Positions 9,048 to 17,248 of a stretch of 64,000 nt of DNA are shown piece after piece. Numbering within the stretch: position 1 is the first letter of the stretch; each line of letters starts with the position of its first letter. Position numbers and translations under genes: made by a program. Source of the stretch: Polaribacter sejongensis (lineage in GTDB: Bacteria; Bacteroidota; Bacteroidia; Flavobacteriales; Flavobacteriaceae); contig NZ_CP150667.1 of NCBI RefSeq assembly GCF_038024065.1, positions 4,347,501 to 4,411,500 of the forward strand. Reading direction: 5' to 3'. Under the pieces are notes generated by a model. It saw only the letters and a list, made by a program, of their open reading frames with translations. It made no database searches and had not been told where the DNA came from.

Positions 9048-10000
9048 TGTCTGACGTTAAAGCTGTAAAAGATTTAGTAGACAAATACAACGCGCTAAAA
9101 ACAGAAATAGGTAAAGTAATTATTGGTCAGCATGAAGCTGTTAACTTTACTTTACTATCTATTTTTTGCGGAGGTCACTCATTATTAGTTGGAGTGCCTG
9201 GTTTGGCTAAAACTTTATTAGTAAATACAGTGTCAGATGCTTTAGGATTGGGGTTTAAAAGAATTCAGTTTACACCAGATTTAATGCCTTCCGACATTTT
9301 AGGGAGTGAAATTTTAGACGAAAACAGGCATTTTAAATTTATTAAAGGCCCTATTTTCTCTAATATTATTCTTGCTGATGAAATTAACAGAACTCCACCA
9401 AAAACGCAGGCAGCTTTATTAGAGGCAATGCAAGAGCGTTCTGTAACGGTTTCTGGAAATCATTATAAATTAGATTTACCATTCTTTGTATTAGCAACAC
9501 AAAACCCAATTGAACAAGAAGGAACTTATCCTTTACCAGAAGCTCAATTAGATCGATTTATGTTTTCTATTTATTTAGAATATCCTTCATTTGAAGAAGA
9601 AGTAGCAGTTGTAAAAAGTACAACAGGCAATAAAAATGCCACTATAAATCCATTATTTTCTGCGGAAGAAATTGTTGAAATTCAAAAACTAATACGTAAA
9701 ATTCCTGTTGCAGATAATGTTATAGAATATGCAGTTGGTTTAGTTGGTAAAACAAGACCAAAATCTAAAGAAGCAACAGATTTAGTAAAATCTTACTTAG
9801 ATTGGGGTGCAGGACCAAGAGCTTCTCAAAACTTAATCTTAGCAGCAAAAGCACATGCAGCTGTAAATGGAAAGTTTTCTCCGGATATAGAGAATGTGAA
9901 AGCAGTGGCAATCCCTATTTTATCGCACAGAATTGTAAAAAATTACAAAGCAGAGGCAGAGGGAATTACGGTTGCAGATATTATAAAGTCTCTTTTGTAG
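9047..10000 (+). CDS. MoxR-family AAA ATPase
   Basis: A 317-residue cytoplasmic ATPase of the MoxR branch, which usually acts as a chaperone maturing metal- or VWA-domain proteins. Walker A is GVPGLAKT (residues 49-56), Walker B is IILADEINRTPPKTQAALLEAMQE, and sensor 1 is LATQNPIEQEGTYPLPEAQLDRF. A full-length protein with every catalytic motif. The usual DUF58/VWA partner genes do not follow; instead it closes the PPIase operon, overlapping the SurA-like gene by 1 bp, and ends at a strong terminator. Confidence 0.92.
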   Translation: MSDVKAVKDLVDKYNALKTEIGKVIIGQHEAVNFTLLSIFCGGHSLLVGVPGLAKTLLVNTVSDALGLGFKRIQFTPDLMPSDILGSEILDENRHFKFIKGPIFSNIILADEINRTPPKTQAALLEAMQERSVTVSGNHYKLDLPFFVLATQNPIEQEGTYPLPEAQLDRFMFSIYLEYPSFEEEVAVVKSTTGNKNATINPLFSAEEIVEIQKLIRKIPVADNVIEYAVGLVGKTRPKSKEATDLVKSYLDWGAGPRASQNLILAAKAHAAVNGKFSPDIENVKAVAIPILSHRIVKNYKAEAEGITVADIIKSLL

Positions 10001-10025
10001 ATATATTATATTTTTCAAACATAAA

Positions 10026-10052
10026 AAAACACGGCATTTGCCGTGTTTTTTT
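10026..10052. terminator. Bidirectional intrinsic terminator between moxR and rsmD
   Basis: The arms AAAACACGGCA (10026-10036) and TGCCGTGTTTT (10039-10049) form a perfect hairpin with a T-run after it and an A-run before it. It sits between converging genes and can stop transcription in both directions. Confidence 0.85.
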
Positions 10053-10078
10053 ATGAGTAAACTTTTAATTGATGAGAA

Positions 10079-10618
10079 TTATTCGTTTTCAAAGAAACTA
10101 AATACATTTCCTCCGTATCGCTTATCATAGCTGTGGTTTTCATGTTTAGAAAGGTCTGTATGTTTAGAGTGTTCAACAATTAAAACACCTTCTTCCTTTA
10201 GTAGTTTTCTAGTAAAAACTAAATCTACTATTTTTAAAAATTGTTCTTCTTCAAAATCGTAAGGTGGATCAGCAAAAATAACATCTGCTTGTAAAGAAGT
10301 CTTTTCTAAAAACTTGTAAACATCACTTTTAAAAGTATTTATTGGTAGGTCTAAAACTTTAGCTGTTTCGTTGATGTATTTTATACATCCAAAGTGTGCA
10401 TCTATAGCGTAAATGTCTTTAGTTCCTCTAGAACCAAATTCGTAACTAATATTTCCTGTACCAGAAAAAAGATCAATTACAGCAATACTATCAAAGAAAT
10501 ATGTGTTGTTTAATATGTTAAACAACGATTCTTTTGCCATATCTGTTGTAGGGCGAACAGGTAAGTTCTTAGGCGCTGATAAACGTCTACTTTTGTGTTT
10601 TCCAGAAATTATTCTCAT
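10079..10618 (-). CDS. rsmD: 16S rRNA (guanine966-N2)-methyltransferase
   Basis: RsmD methylates G966 of 16S rRNA during 30S assembly. The 179-residue protein opens with MRIISGKHKSRRL, the family N-terminus, then RPTTDMAKESLFNIL. The SAM-binding motif is VIDLFSGTGNIS (residues 47-58), and the catalytic DPPY is at residues 117-120. It overlaps the upstream DUF3822 gene by 4 bp (ATGA), a pairing often seen in this phylum. Confidence 0.93.
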   Translation of the reverse strand: MRIISGKHKSRRLSAPKNLPVRPTTDMAKESLFNILNNTYFFDSIAVIDLFSGTGNISYEFGSRGTKDIYAIDAHFGCIKYINETAKVLDLPINTFKSDVYKFLEKTSLQADVIFADPPYDFEEEQFLKIVDLVFTRKLLKEEGVLIVEHSKHTDLSKHENHSYDKRYGGNVFSFFENE

Positions 10619-11451
10619 GAATTTAAAAGTATATAATTAGAATGTTTAGAAGCATCTAATTCATTAAAAATTTTGTTATTGCTTTCTAAAAAGGAAACAT
10701 TTCTAATGTATTGATACGTTATTTTGTAAATTTCAGATTCTGGCTCAATATCTCCCATAAAAAATAAACCTATTTTCTCTACATCTAACTTTAATTGTTC
10801 GAATGTAAATAAGATATAATAGATAAAATCTTCTTTTGTTTGAAAATTAAATGAATTTGAAAATTGCAATTGTTTATTTTCTAGTACAACAATGTCGTAA
10901 TTTTCTTTAGAAACATTTACAAATACCTTTTTATCATCAGAATTATTAGCTGAAATTAATTTTTCAATTAAAATAGTTAAATGATGTTGGTATTCAAACT
11001 CTCCAAAATTTTGAAATAAGTAATTATTAATATTTACATAAGGCACATATACATTTTTTGCATTGATGCTTTCTATGTCATCATATGCAATAAAATCTGT
11101 AGCTAATGTTTTAATATTAAAGTTAAGATATTCAGAAAGTACGTCTTCAGAAAAATATTGATTAGGTACTAATGAAAATAAATTGTTTTGATGAATAACT
11201 AAAACAGAAGAAAAATCTTTTTGTAAGTGTATATCTGTTTTAAATATTTCTTCTATTTTCTTTAATAGGTTCTCTGGAGTTAATTGTTTTTCTTTAAAAA
11301 CATATTCAGAAAAGTAATTAGTTTCTTTTGTAGTATTGTTTATGATACAAAAAGAAAATCCATCCAAATTAAATTGGATGGATAACTTTGTATCTTTTGA
11401 GTGTGTTACAGTATTTCTACTATTCTTCTTGATCACGATCTTTTTTATCAT
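10615..11451 (-). CDS. DUF3822 family protein
   Basis: A 278-residue cytoplasmic protein of DUF3822, an ASKHA-like family restricted to Bacteroidota, function unknown. Recognisable segments are LSIQFNLDGFSFCI near the start and the alternating strand-helix core that follows. I chose the ATG at 11451 over an in-frame GTG at 11472. The gene starts 32 bp inside the 3' end of the upstream membrane-protein gene and overlaps rsmD by 4 bp, so the three are probably one operon. Confidence 0.75.
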   Translation of the reverse strand: MIKKIVIKKNSRNTVTHSKDTKLSIQFNLDGFSFCIINNTTKETNYFSEYVFKEKQLTPENLLKKIEEIFKTDIHLQKDFSSVLVIHQNNLFSLVPNQYFSEDVLSEYLNFNIKTLATDFIAYDDIESINAKNVYVPYVNINNYLFQNFGEFEYQHHLTILIEKLISANNSDDKKVFVNVSKENYDIVVLENKQLQFSNSFNFQTKEDFIYYILFTFEQLKLDVEKIGLFFMGDIEPESEIYKITYQYIRNVSFLESNNKIFNELDASKHSNYILLNS

Positions 11452-12154
11452 AAGCAGGAGGCCAGTTACCACCAGTTGAAACTTCGTCTAAAGAACCTAC
11501 AGAAACATATTCCCCTTTAATTTGATCTGTAGCTACTTGCTCTAATTCTTGTTTTAAAAGAGATTCATTCATTCCTTTTAAAATGTCTTTTTTATCTGTT
11601 TTTACATAGAAAGTTGGTACCACCATTCCAGGTACTTTTTCTACTGTTCCTACTTCAATATCAAACTCTTTTCCGTCTACACCAGGTACTTTAAACATCT
11701 CTTTGTAGTTTTTACCTTTAAAGTATTTAGAAACTGGCTCGTAACCGATAGTATCTACTTTCTTTTTTTCTACATCAATGATAATTCCACCACCTCTATC
11801 TTCTTTTTCAACAACAGTTTTTGTTTCTGTTAAAGCTAATCTAGCAGTGTCAATAAATTTCAATAAAGCATTTTTGTCTTTAGTGTATGCTCCTGTTACT
11901 TCAAAATGTTTAACTTCTGCATCTCTAATTATTTTTAATTTATCAACAACTTTGCTGTACTTAACAACTTTGGTTTTGTTAAAAATAATTGGCTCCATAA
12001 TACCGTAGTATATTTTAGAAACTAAAAAAGCGGTTAATGCCAAAAGTAATATAGAGGCAATCCACCTTAGTTTTAATGGTAAAAATTTAACTATAATAAA
12101 AGCTAGTAATATTGCAACTAAAACAGCTGCCAAAATCATTCCAAGTAATCCCAT
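11420..12154 (-). CDS. Conserved hypothetical membrane-anchored protein
   Basis: A 244-residue protein with two hydrophobic segments at about residues 4-25 and 31-52, followed by a soluble domain of about 190 residues that is probably periplasmic. The soluble part contains GGGIIIDVEKKKVDTIGYEPVS and an acidic C-terminus. I do not recognise a family and assign no function. It leads the rsmD-DUF3822 run, with a -7 promoter box 30 bp upstream. Confidence 0.7.
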   Translation of the reverse strand: MGLLGMILAAVLVAILLAFIIVKFLPLKLRWIASILLLALTAFLVSKIYYGIMEPIIFNKTKVVKYSKVVDKLKIIRDAEVKHFEVTGAYTKDKNALLKFIDTARLALTETKTVVEKEDRGGGIIIDVEKKKVDTIGYEPVSKYFKGKNYKEMFKVPGVDGKEFDIEVGTVEKVPGMVVPTFYVKTDKKDILKGMNESLLKQELEQVATDQIKGEYVSVGSLDEVSTGGNWPPAYDKKDRDQEE

Positions 12155-12184
12155 TGTTAAGTATTTTTTTTAATAGTCCTAAGG

Positions 12185-12192
12185 CAAATCTA
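12185..12192 (-). promoter_or_regulatory. Candidate -7 box upstream of the membrane-protein/rsmD operon
   Basis: On the minus strand the sequence reads TAGATTTG, an exact TAnnTTTG match, about 31 bp before the ATG at 12154. No TTTG is present at the -33 position, so the call is tentative. Confidence 0.35.
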
Positions 12193-12235
12193 CAATTTTT
12201 TTTTTATGATAAAAACTTTTATTTACAAATCAATG

Positions 12236-12243
12236 TATCTTTG
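12236..12243 (+). promoter_or_regulatory. Candidate -7 box for the RecD-like helicase gene
   Basis: TATCTTTG matches TAnnTTTG and ends 16 bp before the ATG at 12260. It lies downstream of an in-frame ATG at 12206, which argues that translation starts at 12260. The -33 region is only T-rich. Confidence 0.42.
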
Positions 12244-12259
12244 TTGTATTAATTTTTAT

Positions 12260-13684
12260 ATGATAAATAAAAGAGCCGATTTTTACGTAGAATTATTGAA
12301 AAAATTTCAATTTTCACCAACAACGAAGCAGAATAAATTATTAAATCTTTTAAGCGACTTTAGCTTTACGGAAGATACAGATGCTTTGTTTTTATTAAAG
12401 GGGTACGCTGGTACCGGTAAAACAACAAGTATTAGTGCTTATGTTAATAGTTTGGGAGCTATTGGTAAGAAAGCAGTTTTATTAGCACCAACGGGACGAG
12501 CTGCAAAAGTTATTTCTGTATATTCTAAAAGACCTGCATTTACAATTCATAAAAAAATATATTTTCCTAAAAAACAGTCAAATGGTGGCGTAGGTTTTGT
12601 TTTGCAACCCAATAAGCACAGAAATACTATTTTTATTGTTGATGAAGCTTCAATGATTCCTGATAGTAGACAGAATCAACAATTATTCGATTCGGGTTCA
12701 TTATTAGACGATTTAATTAGATATGTGTACTCTGGTCATCAGTGTAAATTGATATTTATAGGTGATACTGCTCAATTACCTCCTGTAAAGTTAAATATTA
12801 GTCCTGCTTTAGAAGAAGATACTTTGGTGTATGATTATCATAAGAATGTAACAGAAATTGAATTAGATGAAGTTATGCGTCAGCATGAAGATTCTGGAAT
12901 TCTTGCAAATGCTACCTTATTGAGGTTGATGATTCAGAATGATGCTATTAATTTTAAGTTTGATGTCGATTTTCCGGATATTGTACGTTTAGATGATGGT
13001 TATGATATAGAAGACGCTTTGGTTACTGCTTATGAAAGTGATGGAGTAGAGGATACTGCGTTTATTGTGCGTTCTAATAAAAGAGCGAATGACTACAATC
13101 AACAAATTAGAATGAAAATTCGTGGTCAAGAAAATGAAATTTCTGCAGGAGACTATATAATGGTAGTAAAAAATAACTATTTCTGGTTAAAAGAAAATTC
13201 AACCGCAGGTTTTATTGCTAATGGAGATATTTGTGAGGTCTTAAAAATATTTTCTATTAAAGAATTGTATGGTTTCAAATTTGCAGAAGTAGAAGTAAGG
13301 ATGATCGATTACCCAGAAATGCAGCCTTTTGAAACTGTTTTATTGTTAGATACTTTAACGAGTGAAACCCCTTCTTTAACTTATGAGGAGTCTAATAAGT
13401 TGTATCAGGCAGTAAAGGAAGATTATGCGCACTTAAAATCGAAGTCTAAACAGTTTATGGAAATTAAAAAGAATTTGTTTTTTAATGCATTACAAGTTAA
13501 GTTCTCTTATGCTATGACCTGTCATAAATCTCAGGGAGGGCAATGGAAAACAGTATTCATAGAACAGCCTTATTTACCAGAAGGAGTGTCTAAAGAGTAT
13601 TACAGATGGTTGTATACGGCATTAACTAGAGCGCAAGAAAAATTGTATTTAATCGGTTTTAAAGATGAGTTTTTTGAGGAGTAG
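12260..13684 (+). CDS. RecD-like ATP-dependent DNA helicase (UvrD_C_2 type)
   Basis: A 474-residue superfamily 1 helicase. Walker A is GYAGTGKTT (residues 48-56), Walker B is IFIVDEASM (about 124-132), motif III is FIGDTAQLPPV, and the C-terminal UvrD_C_2 part has MTCHKSQGGQWKTVFI and LYTALTRAQEKLYLIG. It resembles the short stand-alone RecD/Dda-like helicases of Bacteroidota rather than the RecD subunit of RecBCD. The start at 12260 is preferred to 12206 because a promoter box lies between them and the extra 18 residues look non-conserved. Confidence 0.88.
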   Translation: MINKRADFYVELLKKFQFSPTTKQNKLLNLLSDFSFTEDTDALFLLKGYAGTGKTTSISAYVNSLGAIGKKAVLLAPTGRAAKVISVYSKRPAFTIHKKIYFPKKQSNGGVGFVLQPNKHRNTIFIVDEASMIPDSRQNQQLFDSGSLLDDLIRYVYSGHQCKLIFIGDTAQLPPVKLNISPALEEDTLVYDYHKNVTEIELDEVMRQHEDSGILANATLLRLMIQNDAINFKFDVDFPDIVRLDDGYDIEDALVTAYESDGVEDTAFIVRSNKRANDYNQQIRMKIRGQENEISAGDYIMVVKNNYFWLKENSTAGFIANGDICEVLKIFSIKELYGFKFAEVEVRMIDYPEMQPFETVLLLDTLTSETPSLTYEESNKLYQAVKEDYAHLKSKSKQFMEIKKNLFFNALQVKFSYAMTCHKSQGGQWKTVFIEQPYLPEGVSKEYYRWLYTALTRAQEKLYLIGFKDEFFEE

Positions 13685-13718
13685 TTACGAACTCTTTTTT
13701 TTGTTAATTGAAATTAGG

Positions 13719-14669
13719 CTATTTCAGTAGGTAATTAATTGCGATGCGACCGTATCTATGTCCATTTGTAAATCGTAAATCTTTAGATTTGCTTGTGTTG
13801 TAATGAAATGAGTATCCAAAGTTAAAGCGGTTTGCGGTAAATTTTAATCCTAATTCTAGGTGAAAGACAATTGGCTTTAAATCGTTGGTAATTGGGCTTG
13901 TTTTGTTTAGGAAACTTCCCTGTAAAGTTGCGTCATAAACTGCGTAACGCAACATAGGTTTTATGTAGAAAAAAGATTCAACTTCTCTAAAGTAATTAGT
14001 TTGTTCGTTATTTAGGTTTGTATCAAATGCAATTGAATTAGCTAATTTCTGAAGGGGTTTTAATCCAATTCTACTATAAACACCTGTAGAGATATTTGTG
14101 TAGACAGAACCCAAATTTACATTGTTGGTCCAAGTAATATCAAAAAGCTGGTTTTGGTTGTTTACAATTGTTTTTAAATACTCCGCATTAAAATTTAAAG
14201 CAAAAGCATTTTTTATTTGATATTCCCAACCTATTGCTTCTTTAAAGCCATAAACATTATGTATCAATTCTTGTAATTCTTCTGCGTAAGAATTACTGCC
14301 TATTACTCCAATTTGAGCAGTAGTGTTAAAAATTTGATTGTTCTTATAGATTCTTTTTATGCCGAAGCTCCCATATAGATAGCCTGCAAAAGGTCTGTCG
14401 TGATTGCTAGCGTTTTGAACTGTAGCTTTAAAAGGAGTATACATTTCTTGATTTATTTTCCATTCTAAAATTCGTTTATCCAAAGGCTCTTTTTTATTTT
14501 TAGAAAGATAGCTGTAGCTTAAGAAAATTCCACTTGTATAATATCGATCTCTAACGGTAGAAACGTATAAATCGTTATCTGTGATTAGGCTAATTTCTTT
14601 TGAGAATTTTTCTTGAGCAATAGTATATGACGATATAAAGACAACTAGACTAAGTATAAAGTATTTCAT
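13719..14669 (-). CDS. LpxR-like lipid A deacylase (DUF2219), outer-membrane protein
   Basis: A 316-residue exported beta-barrel protein. It has a signal peptide (MKYFILSLVVFISSYTIAQ) and ISLITDNDLYVSTVRDRYYTSGIFLSY, the start of the LpxR/DUF2219 barrel with its conserved ND and DRYYTSG features. In Salmonella LpxR removes the 3'-acyloxyacyl chain of lipid A at the outer membrane. The ATG at 14669 is chosen over an in-frame TTG nine bases upstream, which falls inside a TATATTTG box. The substrate is inferred from the family. Confidence 0.78.
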   Translation of the reverse strand: MKYFILSLVVFISSYTIAQEKFSKEISLITDNDLYVSTVRDRYYTSGIFLSYSYLSKNKKEPLDKRILEWKINQEMYTPFKATVQNASNHDRPFAGYLYGSFGIKRIYKNNQIFNTTAQIGVIGSNSYAEELQELIHNVYGFKEAIGWEYQIKNAFALNFNAEYLKTIVNNQNQLFDITWTNNVNLGSVYTNISTGVYSRIGLKPLQKLANSIAFDTNLNNEQTNYFREVESFFYIKPMLRYAVYDATLQGSFLNKTSPITNDLKPIVFHLELGLKFTANRFNFGYSFHYNTSKSKDLRFTNGHRYGRIAINYLLK

Positions 14670-14762
14670 AAGTAACAAATATAAAATAACTTATTTAAAA
14701 TGATTTTTTTTTAATGTATTTCTAAAAAAAAGTAGTTATTTTAGTCCGAGTAAATAGAATTT

Positions 14763-15617
14763 ATGGAAATTAAAGAAGGATTAAGTTCAGAAGACTTTCA
14801 GAATGTTAAAAGCAATCAAGAGTTATTAGCACTTATAGGAGAAAAGAATGCTGCTTGTAAGAAAGTAAAGAAAACAATTATTTATAATGAAGAGCTACGG
14901 TTGCTTCAAATAGAGCTTGTTAAATTACAAAGATGGATTTCTAATAACAACAAGCGTGTTGCAATTATTTTTGAAGGAAGAGATGCTGCTGGTAAAGGTG
15001 GTAATATTCGTAGATTTATGGAGCACCTAAACCCACGTTCTAGTAGATTGGTGGCTTTAAACAAACCTACAGAAATAGAAAAAGGACAATGGTATTTTCA
15101 GCGTTATATAAAGGAGTTACCAAACCCTGGTGAAATTGTTTTTTTTGATAGAAGCTGGTATAATAGAGCGGTTGTAGAACCTGTAATGGGTTTTTGTTCA
15201 GACCAACAATATAAAGAGTTTTTAGTGCAAGTGCCCGAGTTTGAGCATATGATGTACGAAGACGGGGTTGTTATTATTAAATTTTGGTTATCAATTAGTA
15301 AAGATGAGCAACTAAAGCGTTTTGAAGGCAGAAAAGAAAATCCATTAAAAAGATGGAAATTTAGTCCTGTGGATAAGCAAGGGCAAATTCTTTGGGATAG
15401 ATATACGCATTATAAGGGCGAGATGTTCTCTAAGACACATACTTCTTATAGCCCTTGGATGATGATAAAAACGAATGATAAAAAAGTAGCAAGGTTAGAA
15501 GCTATTAGGCACGTATTATCTCAATTTGATTATGAGGATAAAGAAGCAAAAACAGTATTAACCCCAGATCCTAATGTTGTAATGCGTTATTATAGATCTA
15601 ATACTAATATAGATTAA
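14763..15617 (+). CDS. Polyphosphate kinase 2 family protein (copy 1)
   Basis: A 284-residue PPK2-family kinase, which transfers phosphate between polyphosphate and nucleotides. Walker A is GRDAAGKGG (residues 72-80), the lid region has GQWYFQRYIKELP, and Walker B is FFDRSWYNRAVVEPV (about 127-141), all intact. By length it fits the single-domain type that makes NTP or NDP from polyphosphate; the direction and base preference cannot be read here. A second PPK2 gene follows after 7 bp on the same strand. Confidence 0.92.
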   Translation: MEIKEGLSSEDFQNVKSNQELLALIGEKNAACKKVKKTIIYNEELRLLQIELVKLQRWISNNNKRVAIIFEGRDAAGKGGNIRRFMEHLNPRSSRLVALNKPTEIEKGQWYFQRYIKELPNPGEIVFFDRSWYNRAVVEPVMGFCSDQQYKEFLVQVPEFEHMMYEDGVVIIKFWLSISKDEQLKRFEGRKENPLKRWKFSPVDKQGQILWDRYTHYKGEMFSKTHTSYSPWMMIKTNDKKVARLEAIRHVLSQFDYEDKEAKTVLTPDPNVVMRYYRSNTNID

Positions 15618-15624
15618 ATTTAAT

Positions 15625-16404
15625 ATGGAAATATCACCTAAAAATTTAAAAAAACTAAATTCTAAGAAAGGTTTGTTAGCGCTTTTGTCTAAAGAACCTT
15701 TAAATATAGAAAGAGCCATTAGATATGTAGATTATCAAAGGAAGCTTGAGGACTTGCAAGTAGAGTTGATTCGTTTACAAAAATGGGCCATTAATAATAA
15801 TGAAAGAATAATTATTGTTTTTCAGGGGAGAGATGCTGCAGGTAAGGGAGGAGCGATCAGGAGATTAACAGAACGAATCAATCCGCGTCACATGCGCATT
15901 GTTGCGTTGCCGAAGCCGTCGGAAGATGAACAGTCTCAATGGTATTTTCAGAGATATGTAGAGCAGTTTCCTAAAGCAGGAGAAATAGTATTTTTCGATA
16001 GGAGTTGGTACAACAGAGCGGTTATAGAGCCCGTTAATGACTTTTGTACACAAGAGGAATATAAAATCTTTATGAACCAGGTTAATGATTTCGAAAGAAT
16101 GATTTTAGAATCGGGAATTCATTTGGTTAAAATATATATGTCTATTTCTAAGAAAGAGCAAGCAAAACGTTTTGCAGACATAAAAAGTGATCCATTAAAG
16201 CAATGGAAAATGACAAAATTAGATGAAAAGGCGCAATTGCTTTGGGATGATTATACAGAGTACAAAAAAGCCATGTTTGAAAAAACAAATACAGCTATTT
16301 CTCCTTGGAAGATAATTAGGGCTAATAGAAAAACAGAAGCGCGAGTAAATGTAATTAATCACATTTTAAATCGTATTCCTTATGATAAAGATTTAGAGGT
16401 TTAA
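15625..16404 (+). CDS. Polyphosphate kinase 2 family protein (copy 2)
   Basis: A 259-residue PPK2-family kinase with intact Walker A GRDAAGKGG (68-76) and DRSWYNR (125-131). It is clearly paralogous to copy 1, from which it is separated by 7 bp, but diverged through most of its length. It has a shorter N- and C-terminus. The two may differ in nucleotide preference (NMP versus NDP), as described for PPK2 subclasses; this is inference. Its stop codon lies inside a terminator hairpin. Confidence 0.92.
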   Translation: MEISPKNLKKLNSKKGLLALLSKEPLNIERAIRYVDYQRKLEDLQVELIRLQKWAINNNERIIIVFQGRDAAGKGGAIRRLTERINPRHMRIVALPKPSEDEQSQWYFQRYVEQFPKAGEIVFFDRSWYNRAVIEPVNDFCTQEEYKIFMNQVNDFERMILESGIHLVKIYMSISKKEQAKRFADIKSDPLKQWKMTKLDEKAQLLWDDYTEYKKAMFEKTNTAISPWKIIRANRKTEARVNVINHILNRIPYDKDLEV

Positions 16405-16424
16405 AAACTTCTAAATCTTTTTTA
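16390..16424 (+). terminator. Terminator overlapping the stop codon of PPK2 copy 2
   Basis: The arms GATTTAGAGGTTT (16390-16402) and AAACTTCTAAATC (16405-16417) pair with one G-U wobble, followed by a T-run. The 5' arm includes the last five codons and the first base of the TAA. Confidence 0.7.
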
Positions 16425-16433
16425 TTTTTTAAG

Positions 16434-16470
16434 CAAAAAAAAAGACTTCATATTTTAATATGAAGTCTTT
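16434..16470 (-). terminator. Terminator of the tRNA-Gly gene
   Basis: The arms AAAGACTTCATATT (16441-16454) and AATATGAAGTCTTT (16457-16470) are perfectly complementary. The A-run at 16435-16443 supplies the U-tract for minus-strand transcripts. It begins 3 bp beyond the tRNA 3' end. Confidence 0.75.
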
Positions 16471-16472
16471 TG

Positions 16473-16545
16473 AGCGAAAGACCGGGTTCGAACCGGCGAC
16501 ATTCAGCTTGGAAGGCTGACGCTCTACCAACTGAGCTACTTTCGC
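16473..16545 (-). tRNA. tRNA-Gly (anticodon UCC)
   Basis: On the minus strand a 73-nt cloverleaf can be drawn. The acceptor stem is GCGAAAG with CTTTCGC, the D arm is AGCTCAGTTGGTAGAGC, the anticodon arm has loop CTTCCAA (anticodon TCC), and the T arm contains GGTTCGAACCC. The discriminator base is T, as in many bacterial tRNA-Gly genes. CCA is not encoded. Confidence 0.95.
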
Positions 16546-16610
16546 ATTATTGGTAAGCGGTTGCAAATATAATATGTTTTTTGAGTTCCGCAAGCTTTTT
16601 TTTGAAAAAA

Positions 16611-17057
16611 TTAATAAAATTTTTTATCGGCTCTTAATACCTTTAAAAAATGAAAGCCATAAATGTCGTATCCTTCATTATAATAGAATTTATGAGATTT
16701 CGTATTACCTGAGTAGGCATTTAATTCTATAGCTTCACAACCTTTGTTTTTAACATGGTTATCTATCCATTTAAAGAATTGTTTACCAAGTCCTTGTCCG
16801 CGGATAGAGTCGTCTATAATTACATGGTCTGGTTCAGCTGACTTCCCTATATAATGTCTGGTTGTGTACCAAAGTCCAGATATTCCCACTAATTTTTCAT
16901 CAACATATAAGCCAATGCATTCGTAATTTGTGTTTTTTGAAGTTTCTACAACTCTCTCTTTTAATATTTCTAAAGGAGTTTTTGAATTTAATTTTGTTAA
17001 AAGCGGAATTATTGTCAAAATTTCTTCTGCTTCAATTACTTTTATTAGCGTATTCAT
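16611..17057 (-). CDS. GNAT-family N-acetyltransferase
   Basis: A 148-residue acetyltransferase of the GNAT fold, which uses acetyl-CoA to acetylate an amine. The acetyl-CoA pyrophosphate loop is RGQGLGKQFF, with HVIIDDSIRGQGLGK forming motif A and EAIELNAYSGNTKSHKFYYNEGY motif B. The substrate cannot be told. It stands alone between the tRNA gene and a terminator. Confidence 0.88.
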   Translation of the reverse strand: MNTLIKVIEAEEILTIIPLLTKLNSKTPLEILKERVVETSKNTNYECIGLYVDEKLVGISGLWYTTRHYIGKSAEPDHVIIDDSIRGQGLGKQFFKWIDNHVKNKGCEAIELNAYSGNTKSHKFYYNEGYDIYGFHFLKVLRADKKFY

Positions 17058-17161
17058 GCTTTATAATTTAATGGTAAATGTATTGTTGGGTTTTATTTGT
17101 AGTTCAAATTAATCAATAAGATAGATTCCTGTCTATTGCTGAGTTTAATTTGTTTATAAAT

Positions 17162-17188
17162 AAAAAGCCTCAAACGTGTGTTTGAGGT
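17162..17188 (-). terminator. Intrinsic terminator after the esterase gene
   Basis: CCTCAAAC and GTTTGAGG form a perfect 8-bp stem with a GTGT loop, and AAAAA before it becomes the U-tract on the minus strand. It lies about 60 bp past the esterase stop and serves the minus-strand run that starts with the BatA gene. Confidence 0.65.
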
Positions 17189-17248
17189 TCTTTATGTGTC
17201 TTTAAATTGATTCGGGATACAGTTTTTAAAAGTCTAAAATAAACAAAC

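Noticed and set aside
12206..12259. ATG at 12206 as start of the RecD-like helicase
   Set aside because: A consensus -7 box at 12236-12243 lies downstream of it, and the extra 18 residues (many Cys, Tyr) look non-conserved.
13670..13705. Weak hairpin and T-run after the RecD-like helicase gene
   Set aside because: Only about four stem pairs (GAGT/ACTC) are convincing, so I did not list it as a terminator although a T-run follows.
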